This document shows, in pieces, positions 1 to 11,536 of a DNA stretch of 64,000 nt. Origin of the DNA: Xiphydria camelus (taxonomy: Eukaryota; Arthropoda; Insecta; Hymenoptera; Xiphydriidae); contig OY783200.1 of the NCBI GenBank assembly GCA_963678675.1, positions 5,282,501 through 5,346,500 of the forward strand, read 5' to 3'. The translations under genes were made by a program, and so were the position numbers. A model generated the notes under the pieces. It searched no databases. It was not told where the DNA came from and worked only from the letters and a program-made list of their open reading frames with translations. Each line of letters starts with the position of its first letter. Position 1 is the stretch's first letter.

Positions 1-432
1 ATTTAGATAACACGAACAACCACTGAGTCACTGAGTATGTACAGGTTATGATTTGCGGTTATGTTGAGATTTATCGACAAGTTGCAATGCTCGATTAGAA
101 GTCGATAATTTCAGTGCCTCGAGATCTATGCAGTTCGGTTACCGATCAATAGATGGCCGTACTGACGACAGAGCCACTATCTATTGGTCCGCATATGAGG
201 CGTAGTAGAATTAAGCGCCACCCAGTCTCGGAACCTGGGCGTGAACACCAAGTATATACCACATCTAATGTCTCATACCATTGTCACCTAATACCAAAAA
301 AGCGGTCCACACCGCAGAATTTTTTACAATGTAGGTTACCCTAGTAGTAATCGCTGAATTCCCCACGGAGGAGGCAGCGATCGCGTAAAGGATTCGCCGT
401 CGGAGGATCGAGTGCGACTGTGTATACCTATT
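1..432. other. Unassigned sequence, no gene seen
   Basis: Mixed-composition DNA before the first transposon. A 63-codon open frame at 153-344 has no domain I recognise and no neighbouring exon-like signal. I see no RNA gene or repeat here. Confidence 0.4.
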
Positions 433-1420
433 CACCGAACATATAGACTAGACAAGAAGGGTCACTCCGCGTCGGTACTTTGAATTTTGGACTACAGAGG
501 CGAGCCGCGTTGCTGGACGCCACATGTTCGGTGTCGACGTTTACGGTACTTCGTGAGCGACTACACCGGGTGGCGAGTAGAAATGAATTTTGAAGTATCG
601 GTAGAATTTAATTATTTATTAAACGGTTCAATCGAATTTTACTTTTGTTAAAATAAGACTATATAATGTTATTAGTTCCCTTAAATATAAGCAATGATAT
701 AATAGAAACAATAGATATTTAAAACCTCAAAAGAAATAGTGTTTAATAACGTATATATAATATAATACAACAGGTATATACATAAAAATACAACGGTAGT
801 TGAATTTTGAACGAAAATAATTTTAACAGAAGTCCAAAATTATTATATTTAAAGCACCCCGCAGGAATAATACTATGCAATTAACGTCACCAATCAACCA
901 TAATAATTGTGTTTCATTATTAACCGCTTAACTTAAAAGCCCGAGATAACTCGGGCTTTTAATTCTTGCATAAACTTAAAAGCCCGAAAATACTGGTGTA
1001 TCATGAAAATATCCTGTTTATAATTGTTTCCCTAAATACGAGTATACTCGGAATTTTAATATAACCTTCCTTGAATATTATTTAATTACCCCTTGCATTA
1101 ATTAATTAGTGACATTATTGTTTGCAATAATCTATATTCATAATAAAGTTTGAAATTTAGCAATTAAAAAAATTGGAAAAATATGGACAACGTTTTACAA
1201 AATAATTGTTAAATTAACCGGTTAAACACACCGGTATAGTTATCCGATCGTCAATGCCCCCGCGCGATATGTACGACACCCCGTATAAGACTTCCGCCAC
1301 CGCGCGCGCTAAAAATACCCCAAAATCTCCCAAAAAAGAGTGGCGACAGAGAGTAAGCGAGACAAGCAACACTGGGGGCGTGGCTTAGAGTGACCCTTCT
1401 TGTCTAGTCTATGTTCGGTG
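433..1420. mobile_element. Non-autonomous DNA transposon with ~35-bp terminal inverted repeats
   Basis: The ends are inverted copies of one another: 433-467 reads CACCGAACATA followed by GACTAGACAAGAAGGGTCAC, and the complement of 1389-1420 repeats it with a 2-base difference. The 7 bases outside both ends are identical (ACCTATT at 426-432 and 1421-1427), as expected of a target-site duplication. The interior is AT-rich, has no transposase-like frame and carries a hairpin at 933-962. Termini beginning CA with a 7-8 bp duplication would fit the P superfamily, but a 5-bp reading (CCTAT) with termini one base longer is also possible, so the class is inferred weakly. Confidence 0.75.
933..962. 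repeat. Perfect 13-bp stem hairpin inside the 433-1420 element
   Basis: TTAAAAGCCCGAG, a four-base ATAA loop, then the exact complement. Half of the stem recurs at 973-987. It has the shape of a bacterial intrinsic terminator, but it lies inside a eukaryotic transposon, so it is best read as element-internal structure. Confidence 0.7.
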
Positions 1421-1427
1421 ACCTATT

Positions 1428-1945
1428 GTACCATCGCTTATTCCTAGCCTCTTCGCGAAGCGTGGCCACATTCGGACGTGCGCCGCGGCAGCCTCGAGTT
1501 CTTAGAGACCCGTAAATCCTTTAAGTGTCTCCCGCTCTCTTACCGACCTCCCGCGCGTCCCGACCCTCGCCACTACAAACGCCCTCTCGGATTCGAACTC
1601 TGAGAGGGACTCGGGGAGGACGAGTGTCGTACCAACCATTTCTCTTTGGCCCCGCGCGAGCGCCCAGTCTCGTCCTCTCGAAAGATTAGACGATAGTCAT
1701 CTCCATGATGGAAGGGCGAAGATGGAAGCGCGACCCTCTCGCCGAAGTAAAAGCGCGAGACGGCGCGCTATCGATCTCGCGCCGGGAGAGAGAGAGAGAA
1801 TTTACTTCTGCGTGTGTGTGTCGGCCGCGACGCGCGAGACGTATCGGCCGCGCAATTTCGGGGATAGGTGTGCCTACCTCGTTACTCGCGTGAAAAGGGA
1901 GGAATCGCTCCTCTGAGGATCGCGCGGCGTCTCGTTGTCTATGCA
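1428..1945. other. GC/CpG-rich block, no exon recognised
   Basis: CpG-dense DNA with a short GA run near 1787-1800. Overlapping frames on both strands (62-86 codons) are mutually exclusive and low in complexity, so none is called. Confidence 0.4.
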
Positions 1946-2289
1946 CGCGTTTAACCCTTGAGGTTCTAAAAACCTCAGAAATTTGTGAAAAAAGGCAACC
2001 GTTAAAAGTTAATTTTTTAAATTTTTTACATAATTATTGTTTGTAGCTTGCATAGATTATGTAAATGCTCCCTCCCATGTGTTTTCATAAACACGTAATT
2101 AATTATTTAATTTGTGAGACTTTCGTATATTTGTTTGTGTCGAGTTCAAGTTCAGTAATCAATTTATCAATTGCAAAACAAGCAAAGTTTTGGATTTATT
2201 CATTTACTATACTTATGTAGTAAAGAAAATACCGTGAAAACCTTAGCTGATCGAAAACTGGGTCCGTAACGGTAAAGTGAAAACGCTTT
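1946..2289. other. AT-rich intergenic DNA
   Basis: AT-rich sequence. Its left edge contains TTAACCCTTGAGG, which resembles a TTAA-type transposon end, but I found no matching inverted partner nearby. Nothing else is recognisable. Confidence 0.35.
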
Positions 2290-2545
2290 TGTTTGTTTCT
2301 CCTGTCTGTCCATCTTGTCCGCAACTCCTGTCTACCTCGCCTCTCTGTCCCGTCTATTTGTCTCTCTGTCTGTCTTCCTGTTTGCCTCTTTGCCTCGTGA
2401 TAACTTTTAAATGCTTTTGTTGACTCGACACATACGTTCGTTGACTCTGAACGTATCGTAAGTGTGTTAGGGGACGCAATTGGAAGAGTCGAAGGGGACT
2501 AATCATCCCCATCGTGGATGGAGTTAGTATATGAAATAAACTGTA
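2290..2545 (+). repeat. Dispersed repeat with CTGT-rich tract, copy 1
   Basis: A pyrimidine tract of CTGT/CTGTC units (about 2298-2395) is followed by unique-looking sequence ending in GTGGATGGAGTTAGTATATG (2514-2533). The same order, tract then the same ending, recurs at 14215-14852, so this is a dispersed repeat of unknown class and not a simple microsatellite. Confidence 0.6.
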
Positions 2546-2773
2546 TAATAATATGTAACTGTTCGCGCCAAAGCTGCGCGACCGATAGCGTATTCATTGG
2601 CTAGATTCACGTCGGCCTACATGTGCTCCGGAGTAGGTAGTCGTGTATCGCGTACTTGCGCACCCACGTGTGCTCTCTTCGTTTCGGTGTAGTTATTAAT
2701 TCTGTGCGCATCGAATAGTTATCGAATAGTGTAAACCACGCGTATTTCAAAGGTTAGTAGTATTCGACTCTCT

Positions 2774-2930
2774 CACTCAAAAAAATTTGGCCACAACTAG
2801 AAAATTATAGTAATTGCAGTGATAATTTTCCTCGCAATAGCAAGAATTCTTGCTGCGCTAGCAATATTTTTCTAGTTGTGTCTGAGGCAGCCAGAAATAT
2901 AGCTGGATTAGCTAAATACCTTTTTTAGTG
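2774..2930 (+). mobile_element. 157-bp MITE, copy 1 (CACT...AGTG ends)
   Basis: The termini are CACTCAAAAAAA and TTTTTTAGTG. The interior is almost the same as 40975-41135, including an internal dyad around the TTGCxxxGCTAGCAA segment. Only scattered substitutions and small indels separate the two copies, so amplification is fairly recent. Flanks here are CT/CT, whereas the second copy has TA/TA. Confidence 0.75.
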
Positions 2931-4340
2931 CTCGGGTTTCCAAACCGAACCGATCCTTATTTTCTCCTTCCTGACGGAACATTAACTCTACCAATATATT
3001 ATTAAAATTACAGTGCTCCTTGATTTTTATAAAACGATAGCTTCATTCAGCGAAATTTGTAAAGAAAAAAATCATGCAAGTTCCTCATTGTCTGTGGCGA
3101 ACGAAAAGTGAGTTCGCCATTTCGACCCAGAGTCGGCCTGTGGACTCGTCAGTAAGACTAGGTCGACTCCTGCCTTAGACGCTTCGTGGTCCTCTTATAT
3201 AGTAACTGCACCGTCGTTGAACTACCGAGAGCCGAGAGCCGAGGGACAGGAGCCGCGAGCCGAGGGCCGAGAGGGTCGACGCCATCTGGCGTCAGGCCGC
3301 CACAGCGTGACGGGTCGCCACATGACAAACGATAATTAATTATCACAAAATATTTAAACAAGATAACTGATCATTTTTTCTTTTATAAATACTATTAAGG
3401 TCTAAAGAGTACATAAATACCAAAAGTATTTTAAAAATCTGACACATGCAAGTTCCCTATTAATTAATTATTATTTGAAAACCACTAAACATATTAAATA
3501 ACTTAATTTATGAAAATGATAGTAAATTTTAAGTCAAATTTTTATTATATTCTTTTCGTTGAAAGGGAAATGAGTTGGGAAAATAGGAACATCAATTTCC
3601 TCACTCCTTCCCCTTTCCGCTATAATAATTCCTATTTCAATGAAGAAAATTTAATTTTTATTTTTTTATCTATATTTTATTAATTCACAAAAATTTGTAT
3701 ATTTAAAAAAAAATTTTTTATTTATTTATTTCGCCTTCCTCCTCCTTTTCAGTCGATGTTGATTGTTAAAATTCGTGAATAATTAGTTTTAATAATAAAT
3801 TTACTCTCTCTCCTCCTTTTCCGTCATCCAACTACTTGGACTATCCTGTTCATCCCTTTAACTCTCTTCATTGTTTAAAAATCCTTTAGGAAATGTTTTT
3901 GTCACAATTTAAGAAATCGTTTTCATCTGAACAATATTTTTGAACATTATAGAGAGAGGAATTAATAAAATTGCTAATACATTGCCCCCCCCTCCCTATC
4001 CTTTCAATTCAAGGCTGCCTATAAATAATTTTCCGTTCAGAATGTTTAATTGATTATCTATGAATTTCAAATCATACGAAAAAGAGCTAAACAGCACGTG
4101 TTAGGACATCGACTAGCGCTAAAGAATATGTCCGACTTATTAAGAACAGTGAAGGCCATATTTACATATCAGGCCAACTCAGGTGTTTTAGAGAAAAATC
4201 CTTTTACAGGTCTTCTTAGACTTTACCAGGTCTACTCAGTTGTAAACAAATCTTAATATAGGTCTATTCAGAATTGAACACAGGTCAAAATATTCGATCT
4301 CGGGAGATTAAAAGCACGTTGGCATGTATACCTGTATACA
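2931..4340. other. AT-rich intergenic DNA with a short GC minirepeat
   Basis: Mostly AT-rich. At about 3220-3285 a run of CCGAGAG/CCGCGAG/CCGAGGG units gives a small GC-rich minirepeat. A 68-codon frame at 4050-4256 shows no recognisable domain. No RNA gene seen. Confidence 0.35.
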
Positions 4341-4344
4341 TACA

Positions 4345-4495
4345 TTGCATTAACAACGGATTATCCCATTCCCTTTTAATCAATACACAAGGCTTACCAT
4401 TATCAGAGTGAGTTAGATCAGGTTAGGTTATTTCTCAATTTCTTTATGTTGGTCTCCAGTGAGCTCTACTGTTCGCAGGTCTATCAGTAAAGAAA
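4345..4495 (+). repeat. Dispersed repeat with GGTTAGG core, copy 1
   Basis: Matches in order with 15215-15395 and, in reverse, with 52640-53260: a segment near ACAAGG, then GTGAGTTAG, then CAGGTTAGGTTA, then GTTGGTCTCCAGTGAG, then TGTTCGCAG. Four copies in one window identify a repeat family. The class is unknown. Confidence 0.55.
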
Positions 4496-4499
4496 TGCG

Positions 4500-6400
4500 C
4501 CGGTAAAAAAGTCTTTTCTCACCCCTTCGCGTTCCATCTTCCCCTCAACGAGAGGGAAAAGACCAAAGGGTTTCCTCTCGAGCGCACGGGCGCCGAAATT
4601 TAGGTACTTAAACGGTCGCGCCGCGCGCACAATAAGTGCTATTTTGAAAACAGAATGATAAAAGCCCGATAAACCGCGGGTCCATTGTAGACCCGGGCGT
4701 CGGTGTCACTCGAGAGAGAGAGAGAGCCCCACTCCCCTCCTGGCACCGGTATTGTTGCGGGCTCGAGCACAAAGCTTTCTCTCTCATCTCCTCGTTACTG
4801 TCACGAGCGCGTGAGAGGGGGGGGGGGGGGGCGCGGGCTGTTGCTTCGTCAACGCCGCGTTTTCATTGACGGTCTCCGGAAAGGGCTTTTCGCGTTTAAA
4901 ACGAGACCTCCCCCCCATCCCCACCTCACGAGCCACCCGAAATTCTTAACGACGCCTTCCGAGAGTCCCTCCTCAACTTTTTTTTTTTCTTCGCCTCGAA
5001 GGATCAACGCGGGGCGACATTATACCGGGGAAGCTCCTTAACGTTTTCGCCAACTCGGAGAAATACACGGTGGGAGAAAAATAAAAATCCCTCCCCGCGC
5101 GCGTGGGAAACATCGATAAAACGCGCGTCCCTCTCTCTCTCTCTCTCTCTTTCTCCCTTTCCTTCATTCCTTCCACGTTTCTAGCCGCGACCATTTTCCA
5201 CCGACCCCGATATACAGGGGGTGGCGCGGGGGTCGAAGAGGGGGGATTCAGCCAGCCCCGGCAGCGGACCAACCACCCACTTGGGTATTCCGTGTGAACC
5301 GCGTGGCGGTATTTGGGGCCTCGCTAATGCATCCCGCGTATTTCTGAGAATTGTTGGCGCGTTTACTTTGCTCGAGCGCCGCCGCCGCCGCCGTGTGCGC
5401 CGTACGCGCGCCCCGCCCGGCCTCGTTGCCGAGTTTATCCAGCGCCCGAAGGAGAAGCGAAGAGAGCGCGGAGGAGCGTGCGAAGGAGGACGTGAAAAGC
5501 CGGATGAGGGGGGGGGGAGCGAGAGAAGGGGCGGAGGTCGAAACAGAGGCTTCCGAGGAAGACTGTCGAAGGGGAGTGGCTGGCTGAACCTAGCCCGCCG
5601 CGGCGGTAGGTACTCACAGCGAGACGGCGCGGGAGGTTGAATGCTAAGCGCGCGCGGTTAGTCGGTTATGCGTAATACTTGGCTTCTTAATGAAAGCGAG
5701 CGACTCGGGAAACGTCGGGCCTGCTCCAACGGGGAGCTTCCGGTAGCCATCGTCTCTCTCGCGCTGACTCCACGTCAGCTGCCGGAAGGTTCGAGTTGGG
5801 GTAGGTCTCCGGGTTCGAAAGGCGCACGATTTCTACGAGGCACCGTTGAGATTCGTCGAGATTCTCTACGCGCGGAGTTCTCGAAACGGTTCCTCTCGTT
5901 TCTGCGCTTGATCTGCTATCGCTTCGCGAAGCCATTGCAACCCCGGCCACTGGCGATCGGAAGGGTGGGCTGGCGGAGCTGGAGGGGCGGAAGCCCGTCG
6001 GCGTCTGAGATTAATGTTCGTCGATACGGCCTTCCGCGTAATTCGAGCGCGATCGACATTATCCGAGCCAAACGGCCCGACAACAAAACCAATAACTATT
6101 AATCGAAGCGAGCGCGGCGGCGGCGGCGGCCAGCCACCGCACATTCGGCAAAGTCCGCGCGCGAGCTTCGATCTAACTACGACCCCTACCGCCACCCCGT
6201 GCGTCGTTGCCGCCTGCTAACGAGCGTCCGTCTTTCATTTTCGCCCCTTCTGTGTGGTCGTGGAGAGAGAGAAGCTGAAGGAACTTCTCTCTCGCGCAGC
6301 CGATACAGTTTCGAGTTCGTGGAAAGCGATAAGGGATCGCAAAAAAAGGATTATACGAGTACCACACACACACAAGAGTACACGCATCCTCTGACTTGAA
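4500..6400. other. GC/CpG-rich block with simple repeats
   Basis: Long CpG-dense block. It holds a 15-base G run (4817-4831), a TC run (5130-5150) and CGC triplet runs near 5380-5394 and 6115-6130. Frames of up to 144 codons overlap on both strands and translate to Arg/Ser/Gly/Pro-rich sequence without domains. A promoter or untranslated region of a host gene is possible but not shown. Confidence 0.4.
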
Positions 6401-6410
6401 CCCTTTCCTA

Positions 6411-7335
6411 TGTGGGGAAGACTGTTGTACGTTGGAATGATTATTGAAAATTTTAGTTTAGCTGATGATTCAGAAAATAGTTAAATGGCATTTCCTGCTG
6501 AATTGATATGAGATATCTATTCAGGTACATATAAGATGTAAAGGAAATTTTACAAATATCGATGCCAAGGTGTTTTCTAACGTAATTTTTACTAAGTAAA
6601 AATTGTTCCAAGGTACAACAGACCTAATGTACCTTAATTGAAACACGGATAATAACCAACTAAAAAATCAACCAAGTGAAAAGTTCAGATTATTTAAAAA
6701 TGTAAATTTTACCAGATATCATAAATTAACTAAAGCACTTGTAAAAGAGAACAAAACATTTGAGAACAAGCAACTTAGAGTTCAACTATGCTTCTTTTCT
6801 TTTTGGTGATGAAAAACTCAAAATACGATTGACAGGATTGACAGGATCTCTTTTTTTACCTTCTTTTACTACGCGGCATAATTGGAAAAATTCTTAAATA
6901 AAAAATTAACGTTCTTTATTAATGTTCCAAGGTACAAGTTGTGCCGATGTTTCAAGGTACAAGAGGGTGCAACATTACTAAAAACGGATGCCTCTGCTCC
7001 GAAGCTAAGTTTACAAAGAAAAATGACATTGTATTTTTACTCACCATTGAACACTATTATACACAAAAATTGTTTAATAGTTTCAAAGTTACCAGTTCTC
7101 AAATTATCTACACACGAATACGATGCTAATTACTTACTTTCTATGGCGAAAAAACTCATTTTTATTGCACAATTTCAAAATAAGTCTATGACACGTGAAA
7201 CATGAATGCACTACTGAAGATCAAGCAAGTGAAGATTATACCTTTTAATTTTGAGTCGACAAATGGCGACATCTGTCATAAATACGAAGCGTTTCAAGGT
7301 ACATTATGCTCTAGGTACAACAGCTTCCCTTGCAA
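6411..7335. mobile_element. TA-flanked DNA element with internally repeated terminal motif
   Basis: TA at 6409-6410 and 7336-7337 flanks approximate inverted ends: left GGGGAAGACTGTTGTAC, right complement AGGGAAGCTGTTGTAC. The subterminal motif TTCCAAGGTACAA recurs inside near 6609, 6922 and 6950, with weaker versions near 7287 and 7313. Repeated terminal motifs are typical of transposase-binding arrays. A 107-codon AT-rich frame at 6882-7205 lies inside but shows no transposase motif I can name. Confidence 0.55.
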
Positions 7336-7366
7336 TATAATAGGAAAATATCTCAACCTGAGTCTA

Positions 7367-7634
7367 CGCTGAGAAAAGTAACTTGGTTGAAATAACAAAA
7401 CGCATCTGGTGAAACGAGTTTAGTTATTCTAACCAAAATACTAGTAAATTCAACCAAATATTTAGTTACTCTAACTACAATTACATGTTTACTAATTCCA
7501 ACTACTTTTCTAGTTATTCTAACCAGAAAATGGGCAGTATAAGCAAACACAGATAGAGGATCCATAGTTTACTGAACGACTTGGTTATGGTCTCCAGGAT
7601 TTTGGTTCGATTGACCAGGTTATTTTCCTCAATG
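7367..7634 (-). mobile_element. ~250-bp TA-flanked MITE of the 'GTTAGAATAACT' family
   Basis: Starts CGCTGAGAAAAGTAACTTGG and ends with CAGGTTATTTTCCTCAATG. Interior motifs such as TAGTTATTCTAACCA and GGATCCATAG match, in reverse orientation, the copies at 18654-18900, 20335-20607, 21011-21260 and 30345-30868. The left flank is TA. Confidence 0.7.
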
Positions 7635-8133
7635 CATCGTCAACTGGCATCATTCCTAAGTCCTATACTGGGCATATTTTTAATAAATATAGAGGCCCAT
7701 CTCAGGCCTTTGGTAGTTATTTTTATATAGGCTTATCGACGGAACATATATCTGGCCCACACTAAAAAAACAGAGTAGTTCTGATTACTAGCCTTCTGAC
7801 TGCTGAAGCGGTAAAGTAAACTCAAGTGACTAGAGCGCAATTGTCAGGCTGCAATAGTTAAAAAACTCCATGAGTAGGAGCACGGTATCACTGTGTTACA
7901 GCGATACGTATTTTTCATGTGGAGATGCTTAGTGATGTAGTAGCGAAATATTCTTAGATATACTTTAGTCTGCTACAGAGAATTAGTACTTGTTTTTCAG
8001 TGTACTGTAGGGCCATGTACAGATCTCGTTGATAATCCCCAATATTGTTTTCCAACCACTGAATCGACTCTAGGCACAGCATCTTGGGCTTATCATAGAC
8101 ATTTTTATACGAGTTCATCAACGGAATGCATCG
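7635..8133. other. Unassigned AT-rich sequence
   Basis: No gene, RNA or clear repeat seen. An 84-codon reverse frame (7954-8208) runs into the neighbouring MITE and is treated as chance. Confidence 0.35.
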
Positions 8134-8135
8134 TA

Positions 8136-8340
8136 TGAGGCTAAACATACTCACCAGGAGAGAAACTCGAATCACTATTATCTCATTATCTATAGACTTT
8201 TGGCTCATATTTATGCAATACTTTTTTGAAGATTACATTTGTATCTACAACAAAGTCTTATACCGATGTAGGCCAAAAGCTCATAAATAATGAGATAATA
8301 GTGATTGAAGTTTCATTCCTGGCGAATAAGTTTAGCTTCA
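8136..8340. mobile_element. TA-flanked foldback MITE, TGAAGCTAAAC family, copy 1
   Basis: The arms 8136-8203 and 8270-8340 are inverted copies. Ends are TGAGGCTAAAC and GTTTAGCTTCA, with TA at 8134-8135 and 8341-8342. A second copy lies at 56436-56650. The arm segment ATTATCTCATTAT and a CTACAA...AAGT core resemble the units of the ~180-base tandem arrays at 25195 and 57595. Confidence 0.75.
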
Positions 8341-8433
8341 TAGCAGCCTTGACACTTGAGCAGATCTATTCTCTCTAGATTGGCTCAGTCTAGGCACGAT
8401 AAATGTACCAATCCAGGGCTTGTCGTAATACCT

Positions 8434-8700
8434 TTTTAGAATTGAGGGCCTTGGACTAAAAGGGGTACAAGTGACTTTTCTTATATATGGACTTAAGTGC
8501 AGATTTAGGTACCTTATGTGCCAATTTATTTAGTACAAAAAGGTTTCCTGCTTTGAGCTCCATCTATCACACGAGATCCTATGCACGCAGAGATCCTGAA
8601 TTTTTAAAATCCAAATAACCTAAATCTGCACTTAAGTCCGTATATAAGAAAGGTCACGTGTACCCCTTTTATTCCAAGGCCCTCAATTTTCATATTGGCT
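8434..8700. repeat. Foldback element with ~80-bp inverted arms
   Basis: The left arm, about 8438-8515, contains GAGGGCCTTGGACTAAAAGG and TATGGACTTAAGTGCAGATT. It is repeated in inverse orientation at about 8610-8698. The spacer is ~95 bases. Differences between the arms are few. Probably a MITE; flanking duplications are not clear. Confidence 0.65.
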
Positions 8701-8745
8701 TAATAAAGGTTCCAGCCTAGCAATTACACCTGGTCAGAATTACCC

Positions 8746-8773
8746 TATGCCGGGCCGAGCCAGGCCCGGCATA
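8746..8773. repeat. Perfect GC-rich hairpin
   Basis: TATGCCGGGCC, a six-base loop, and its exact complement. No coding or RNA-gene context is visible. Confidence 0.6.
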
Positions 8774-9269
8774 ATTCCCCACTCAGGCTCTAATTCTCCT
8801 CGCCAAGGTGAGGAAACATCCCGCATTTATCGTCCCCCCGACATCGACACCCTCCACGCCCAAAAGACGCGTATCTCTGTCGTGTCGTCCTCCTCGACTT
8901 CCGTGTCTCCTGTACCCTGATACACACGCCCGACGAACATCGTACGGTATAGTACACAACGGAGACGTAATACTAGCCGCGGCATAGCATGTACCATCAC
9001 CGGGACCACCGCGTTAACGCGGTAACTCGAGTCTGCCAGCTCTCCTCGCGTTGAAGGGTGCGCCGCCGCGCCCCAGGGGGGGTTTCGAGTTATATACGAG
9101 AACCGAATATCCGGAAGGGGCGGTCTGGAGCTCTGGACCCTGTCCGAGCGAGCAAACCAAAGGGGCAGAAGGCGGGGGATGGTCAGCGTCCGAAGAAGAC
9201 ACCAGAGCGCGGGGGTGCTTCAACTGTTCTCGGACACAGGACGCTTTACGAACGTCCCTGGGACATATA
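8774..9269. other. GC-rich block, no exon recognised
   Basis: CpG-rich DNA between two foldbacks. Overlapping 60-103 codon frames occur on both strands without recognisable domains. Confidence 0.35.
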
Positions 9270-10591
9270 GGCCGTCAGATAGTGACAGATTCTGGGGTGC
9301 CCCGTTTTCGCATACAAGCCTCGAAGAGGATTGAAAAGTACCTACTTCTCAATGTTGAGTAGAATGACGGGAAATTTACAAATGGTCCCTGGGGATAACA
9401 TATGGAAAATTCGATTTTTCTTAAGGGGGTATTCCGGTGTAATCGGTCAAAAAAATCGAAACAAATTTTTCTCGCTTAATCGCTTCTATAACATCTCTAA
9501 AAGACGTGTGTGTGTGAGGATTTTTCAAAATTCAAAGTCGTTGAAAAATTACAGATGTTTATAGTGGCAGACGCGCCACTTGTATTACTTATAGTCTAAC
9601 TTTCAAACACGTTTTTCTGGAAATTACATTTTGTAAATTGGTTGCCACGATTTTTCAAAAACTATTGAACCGATTACGCTGAAATTTGTATGATATCTTC
9701 GGTACATCCACAGTTGTAACCCGAACTAGAATCATTGTTATATCTGTCATAGTTTTTTTGTTTTTAACTCAAATAATCGACAAAAAATGACAAAAATCGG
9801 AATTCAATATTCAAAACTCCACCAGAAGTGCAATTTTTTATATTTTGACTTCATTCTAGTTTAGGCTGTAGCCAAAGGTCTACAGATTAGAATGACGTAT
9901 TATTTTTCAGCTTTAGATAAGGAGAACAACCGGAATCACGGCAACCATCAATCAACTTTTTTTTTACTTGTGTATAGTTAAAGCACTGTGTAAAGTTTAT
10001 TAAAATTCGATATTTCAACGCCACAAAATTTGAAATGGTCGTTACATTGTCAATAAATATATAGTAAAAATTTCAAGATGTTATCTTTTTAAGGTTCACC
10101 ATAATAAATTCCCGAAAAAGTGGTTGAAAAGACCGATGTTACACCGGAATACCCCCTTAACAAAAAATAAAAGGTGTCTCTTGCCCATTTTTTCACGCAG
10201 GCCTTGTTCACTAAATGATTAATTAATATTATAAAACCTGGCTTCGGAAAACCAAAGGCTTGAGTGTTGAAGGTGGCGAAAGGGTTGAAATAAGGGCGTA
10301 ATCTTGTAAGGAAAAATCGAGATCTTTTGACCGATTTCCCCACACAAGCCTTTGGTTTTCCGAAGCCATGTTTTATTAATTAATCATTTAGCGAACAAGG
10401 CTTGCGTGAAAAAAACGGGCAAGCGACACCTTTTATTTTTCGTTAAGAAAAATCGAATTTTCCATGTGTTATCCCCAGAGACCGTTCGTAAATTTCCCTT
10501 CATTCTACTCAACATCGAAGTACTCTTCAACCCCCTTCGAGGCTTGTATGCGAAAATGGGGCACCAGAATCCGTCACTATTTGACGGTCTA
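9270..10591. mobile_element. Long foldback element, interrupted by a TTAA element
   Basis: The outer arms 9270-9424 and about 10437-10591 are inverted copies, for example TAGAATGACGGGAAATTTAC against its complement near 10492. The inverted match continues from 10161-10264 to 10343-10440, which includes CCGAAGCC...CCAAAGGCTTG. Without the inserted block 9425-10160 the original element would have been about 590 bases, with ~255-base arms and a ~75-base spacer. No coding capacity is seen. Confidence 0.75.
9425..10156. mobile_element. piggyBac-like TTAA element nested in the foldback
   Basis: TTAA at 9421-9424 and 10157-10160 brackets inverted ends: GGGGGTATTCCGGTGTAA on the left and its exact complement on the right, with TCGGTC continuing the match after a 2-base offset. 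TTAA duplication is typical of piggyBac (and Kolobok). At 732 bases with no transposase frame it is non-autonomous. It splits the left arm of the 9270-10591 foldback exactly at a TTAA. Confidence 0.85.
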
Positions 10592-11530
10592 ATAGTCGCA
10601 GGGGCGATGTACGCTCGCGCTTTTTTTTTTTTTTGATGAATCTGTCGACTCACTGTGGCAGCCATGAAGGGCTCGAGGGCGGCGTGGTTAGCGGGGGTCG
10701 CGGCTCTCCTACGCGAGCCATCGCCGATCAATGGCCGTTCTGCTCTCTGTCATCCTGAAACAAACAAACCAGAATTAATTATCGCCGTGCGAATTATATT
10801 CGTACGAAACTGAAAAATGTTACTCCCCGCGCGATATCCCGACAACCGAATTCGCCCTCGCACCCCGCGGATCGATAAAACGGTCTTCGGTACCCGGTAG
10901 ACGAGAGGTAACGATTCCGTGTAGCGGTGGAGCGGTCGACGGGGAGAAGGAAGAGATCTCGCGTCGAGGGACGAGATCGTAAATTAATTGAAAATAAATT
11001 CACCGTCGTAATTGCGTATTTTAATTTGAAGGTGCCGTCGTCGCGTCGCGGTGGGTACCTACGCGGAGAGAGACGAGAGGTGCTCTCTCCCTCCGAGTCT
11101 CTCTCATCCCCTTTTGAGCGCGCCTCGCCGGCAGCCAGGCGCAACACGCCCCTTCATTTCGAGAGAGAGAGAGCGAGAGAAAGGGAGGTAAAGGTGGGTT
11201 GAGGTAGGTGCGCGCTTTAAGAGAGAGGGCTGTATTTTAGGCCACTCCGTAATTAAAAGAGTTACGTCTTCATTCGGCCTCCGCGAACACGGTCCGTGAG
11301 AGAAGGGACGTCGACGCGATAATAAAATGGAACGGCTTCATTTCCGTTATATTTCTCTGGAGCGCCGGATACGCGCTCCACGGGGCTACGCTCGGGACGA
11401 TGACGATTCTCGTTGTCCGCCGCGGGTGCCGAGTTTCGCGCGTGGAGATAAAGATTTCGCTGCCGCTGCGCAGCCATCGTCACGTTGCATCTGTTAGTAC
11501 GTATTGCATTCCACTTGAACATAATTTCGA
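10592..11530. other. GC-rich block with T-run and GA-run
   Basis: A T run (~10620-10634) is followed by CpG-rich DNA and a GA run near 11161-11182. Frames of 86-117 codons overlap on opposite strands. No domain is recognised. Confidence 0.35.
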
Positions 11531-11536
11531 CTTTAA

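Noticed and set aside
933..962. Bacterial intrinsic terminator, implying contamination
   Set aside because: The hairpin lies inside a TIR element in AT-rich insect-type DNA with no bacterial genes nearby.
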